Source: Deltaproteobacteria bacterium
GTDB taxonomy: Bacteria > Desulfobacterota > Syntrophia > Syntrophales > JAFGHS01
Assembly (NCBI GenBank): GCA_016928025.1
Contig: JAFGLN010000001.1
Location: 1 to 47,327 of the forward strand
DNA length: 47,327 nt
Reading direction: 5' to 3'
This document shows positions 44,495-47,327 of the stretch, one piece after another; position 1 is the stretch's first letter, and the number at the start of each line of letters is the position of its first letter. Under the pieces are notes generated by a model that was not told where the DNA came from, searched no databases, and worked only from the letters and a program-made list of their open reading frames with translations. The translations under genes were made by a program, and so were the position numbers.

Positions 44495-45844
44495 TTACTG
44501 ATCAGGCTGGGCATCAGCAGCAATACTTTCCAGAAATACCCCCGTCACTTTTTTCATTTTCAGTAACGATAATTCGAAGGTATAAGCGGCCTCCGCTAAT
44601 TTCATTTCTGCTGAAACCAGAGCCGTTGTAGCATCAAGCACATCGATGCTGTCTGCCAGGCCAAAATCGAATTGTCTGGAGACGGCACGATAATTATCAC
44701 GAGCGTAAGAACGCTGGTCTTCCAAATATTTTAGAATGCCCTTCTGTGTCTGAAGTTCCAGATAGGTACTTTGAATTTCGATCATAATGGTCTTGATTAA
44801 ATCATCATAGAGAAGGTCGGCCTGTTTTTTCTTCGCTTTGGTTTCCTTGACTTCTGCAATCCTTAAGCCGCCCTCATAAAATGGAAAGTTTAGAGAAACG
44901 AGGGTGTACATGCTTTCTCGATTTGTAGTAGCCGTAGAGGGGCATTGCTCTTTTCGTTCATACACACCGGCCAACGAAAGGAATGGCCAGTAAAATCCCT
45001 CATTGTATTTGATCTGGTCTTCGGCGATCTTTTTCTGCAATTCCAGACTTTTGATATCAGATCTCTTTTCAACAGCAAGATCTTGATAATAGGATAGGGA
45101 TTTAACATCAATGGCTTCCGGCGGCGTTTCCTTAATCAAAGAGTCTCTATTAATTCCGACGATCCTGGTCAAGGCCGCTTTCGTGATAATTACGCCATTC
45201 ATTGTTTTGACCGACTCGGATTGTGCGTTTGATAATTCACTTTCTGCTCTCAAGAGAACGGTTTTTGTTACTTCACCAACTTTTAGCCGCTTATCCGCCG
45301 CGTTTCGATATTTCAGAAGCCTTTCCAGATTTGCCTGGGCGATTTCCTCGATTTTTTTTGCTTTTAAATAATTATAATACGCACTGGCTACAGCAAAAAG
45401 GTATTCATTCTTAACGGCCCGCAAATCAAACTTATTTTTCTCAATATTTATTTTCGAAATATTATATGCAGTGATGGAATTTCCGCTTAAGGAAAAATGA
45501 TAATCCATTCTCATCCCCCAAGTGATCATCTCATATGGTTGATAAAGAGAGCCCGGCAAAGTCACAAGACCGAGATTGGTTTCGGCGGCACGCTTTTCTT
45601 CCGTAAACCTGATATAGTTGCTGTAGGCTGTAAGTTTTGGATTTAGATAAGCAATGGCTTTCTTTTTGTTAATTTCTGCAAGGTTAAGATTTTCTTCGGA
45701 TATTTTTATCTTTTCCGATTGCTCTAAAGCAATGCGGTAGAGATTGTCCAAGGTATATTCTTCCGCAAAAGCGTAGGCATTTAAAAAAGAAACACATATT
45801 AGGGCAAAAAGGCTGGCTGTCCCTTTACGATATGATTTTATCAT
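44495..45844 (-). CDS. TolC family outer-membrane efflux channel
   Basis: A 449-residue outer-membrane factor. It has a signal peptide (MIKSYRKG to about AFA), then YTLDNLYRIALEQSEKIKISEENL and two repeated long-helix/strand units. The second unit ends with the recurrent DSIDVLDATTALVSAEMKLAEAAYTFELSLLKMKKVTG segment. The longest ORF begins with a GTG at 45856 whose codons (GTGGAG) contain the ribosome-binding site. The ATG at 45844, 6 nt after GGAG, is preferred. It precedes the adaptor gene and probably forms the exit duct of this pump. Confidence 0.93.
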   Translation of the reverse strand: MIKSYRKGTASLFALICVSFLNAYAFAEEYTLDNLYRIALEQSEKIKISEENLNLAEINKKKAIAYLNPKLTAYSNYIRFTEEKRAAETNLGLVTLPGSLYQPYEMITWGMRMDYHFSLSGNSITAYNISKINIEKNKFDLRAVKNEYLFAVASAYYNYLKAKKIEEIAQANLERLLKYRNAADKRLKVGEVTKTVLLRAESELSNAQSESVKTMNGVIITKAALTRIVGINRDSLIKETPPEAIDVKSLSYYQDLAVEKRSDIKSLELQKKIAEDQIKYNEGFYWPFLSLAGVYERKEQCPSTATTNRESMYTLVSLNFPFYEGGLRIAEVKETKAKKKQADLLYDDLIKTIMIEIQSTYLELQTQKGILKYLEDQRSYARDNYRAVSRQFDFGLADSIDVLDATTALVSAEMKLAEAAYTFELSLLKMKKVTGVFLESIAADAQPDQ

Positions 45845-45967
45845 CTTGTACTCCACAATTGATGCTTATTTATAGATTCTAATGACCATAGACGGTTTAA
45901 TACTGATGCCACTTCCCAACAATTAAGGAAATAATCTTTAAGCTCGCCGGGAATTTATTTTCTGTTA

Positions 45968-47281
45968 TCAAGGTGTGGCTGTACTTTGAAAATTTTGAAG
46001 TCCTGTGGATTTTTCAAGTCTGGCCAACCCAATATTATAGTCGCCCAGAGCATTGGTATAATCCGACTTCGCTTTTAGCAGAAGTGTCTGAGCATCTATG
46101 ACATCCGTCGTGGTTGCCATCCGTTCATGATATCGTTCTTTCACTATACGGAAATTTTCTTCCGCCTGCTCTATTGATTTCTCAGCAGCTTGAATCTGCT
46201 TTTCCGCCTCCCTTAAAAAAAGATAGTCGTTTTTCACTTCAAGTTTAACCTGATCCTTTAACATATTCAGGGCATGGACCATCTGGTTTTCTCTGCTAAT
46301 GCCTGAATCCACCCGGTATTTTGTTTTCCCCCATTCCCAGAAATTCCAATTGGCTATGGCCATGATACGCCAACTTTTCTCATCCTGGTAAGGGCTTCCT
46401 GATACACCGGCCGTATCACCATATTTCGTATAGTTTCCGGCAATACTTACAGTGGGGAAATAGTTACTGCGGGCAAGACTAACCAATTTTCGCGCCTGTT
46501 CCACCTTCAAGGTATAGACTCTTATCTCCATTCTGTTTTCCATCGCCCTTTTCATACTATCGATCAAGGATTCGTCAAATTTTATATAATATAAAATATC
46601 CTCCACAACTAACGGAGCATTAATATCAAAATGCAGCAGGCTGTTTAATTTTGCCTTTGCCAGCTGAACATTATTTTTTGCCTTCACCAGCATCTGCCGG
46701 CCATTGGCAAGTTCCACCTCCGCGCGCAAAAGATCGTTTCTTGGGATAAGACCAACCGTATAGAAATTCTTGGCTGTGTTTCTATGAGCTTCCAATTGTG
46801 CGACAGACTGCTCGGCAAGCTCCATTAATTTATTGGCCTTTAAAATATTATAATAGGCGGTCTTGACCGCCAGGACGATATCACTGATGGTGAACCGTTC
46901 TTCCAGACGACTGATATCCACACCGAGTTTATTGACTTCATAATTGGCCATAATGCCGCCGCCCGCAAAAATAGGTTGTCGGGCATCAAGACTCCAGTTG
47001 AAATTGTCTTTTGTCCCCATCACAACGGTGCTGGGTTGAATGTTGACATTGCCGATGGGTGCCGGCAGCGCTAAGGTCGACCCTGGTGTCGTATAGGTAG
47101 GGGCCTCATTGAGTCTGGAATAGCTGTAACTGGTACTGAATTTGGGCAGGAATTCCGTAAACGCTTCATCTTTTTGTGCCTCGGCTCCTTTTATTTTTTC
47201 TTTTGCTGTTTGAATCGTTAGATTTTTCTTTATAGCCAGATTGCGTATTCCGACGCAAACCGGCACCCGATTCCGATTCAT
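45968..47281 (-). pseudogene. second TolC family gene, 5'-truncated by an IS end
   Basis: The reading frame encodes most of a TolC-type outer-membrane factor: RNLAIKKNLTIQTAKEKIKGAEAQKDE, two helical repeats, and the closing ATTTDVIDAQTLLLKAKSDYTNALGDYNIGLARLEKSTG. It has no signal peptide. Its first codons (MNRNRVPVCVG) come from the repeat array of an inserted element rather than from tolC. True tolC sequence begins near 47241. About 30-50 N-terminal residues, including the export signal, are therefore missing, so an exported channel is not expected unless the other half lies beyond the element. It is 110 nt upstream of the complete tolC and in the same direction. Confidence 0.85.
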
Positions 47282-47327
47282 TCCGTCACCTGATTCCGAT
47301 TGATGTCGTCACCCCATTCCGAAGGAA
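47242..47327. mobile_element. terminal repeat array of an IS21-family-like element (partial)
   Basis: Read on the minus strand there are three imperfect 23-bp direct repeats (47322-47300, 47299-47277, 47276-47254), each starting TCGGAAT and most containing GGTGACG. A shortened last copy, TCGGAATACGCA (47253-47242), ends in CA. Multiple terminal repeats and a TG/CA end are features of IS21 (istA/istB) elements. The transposase genes would lie beyond the window. The end falls exactly where tolC coding sequence begins. Confidence 0.8.

Overview
The window reads as a chromosomal segment of a deltaproteobacterium (Desulfobacterota), probably an anaerobe of the Syntrophus/Smithella type. This is inferred from gene content: an argF-argG-argH-lptM-like-lysA-dapA-dapB run, xerC-hslV-hslU, an HndA/HndB/NuoF-type flavin-iron-sulfur operon with DRTGG/PHP regulators, a GAF-type sigma-54 activator and an EF-G paralogue. 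No database search was possible, so the taxonomy is an inference. Base composition looks even, and the only clear mobile DNA is at the right edge.

Layout, left to right. (1) 1-14775, all on the minus strand. Read in the direction of transcription it runs miaB, a DUF151 nuclease-like gene, xerC, hslV, hslU, argB, argF, argG, argH, a small LptM-like lipoprotein, lysA, dapA, dapB, folK, a YHS/TRASH membrane protein, a transaldolase-like aldolase, pgsA and tRNA-Gly(GCC). Spacings are short and several genes overlap. (2) 15049-22804, minus strand: mdh, then a signalling block (DRTGG protein, RsbW-like ATPase, DRTGG protein, PHP protein, histidine-kinase-type ATPase), then a NuoE/HndA protein, an HndB-like ferredoxin and a 1018-residue NuoF-NfnB/GltD fusion. 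A strong intrinsic terminator closes the operon. A second one sits just before the PHP gene and looks like an attenuator. No hydrogenase catalytic subunit is present, and the domain set resembles the Stn-type bifurcating transhydrogenase. (3) 23015-28078, plus strand: a PurS-PurS-PurL fusion, purQ and ychF. (4) 28075-33756, mostly minus: GerMN protein, EF-G paralogue, GAF-GAF-AAA-Fis sigma-54 activator, then a compact intergenic cassette. The cassette has three GTGC-N7-GCAC sites, a near-consensus sigma-54 promoter, a structured leader, a 65-residue orphan ORF and a terminator. (5) 33839-40168: TPR lipoprotein, HD hydrolase and a small coiled-coil protein (minus); a LysM protein and a PP-loop thiolase-like protein (plus); DUF4301 and a PII-like RND-associated protein (minus). 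(6) 40211-47327: an RND efflux pump, its adaptor, a TolC channel and a second tolC whose 5' end is cut off by the terminal repeats of an IS21-like element running out of the window.

The candidates for something new are the sigma-54 activator with its orphan small-gene/structured-RNA cassette (28075-28839), and the fused Stn-like flavoenzyme with its attenuated DRTGG/PHP/ATPase regulatory block (15049-21726).

Several starts were moved because a Shine-Dalgarno sequence lies inside the longest ORF: argG, the LptM-like gene, the first DRTGG gene, mdh, the PII-like gene and the complete tolC.
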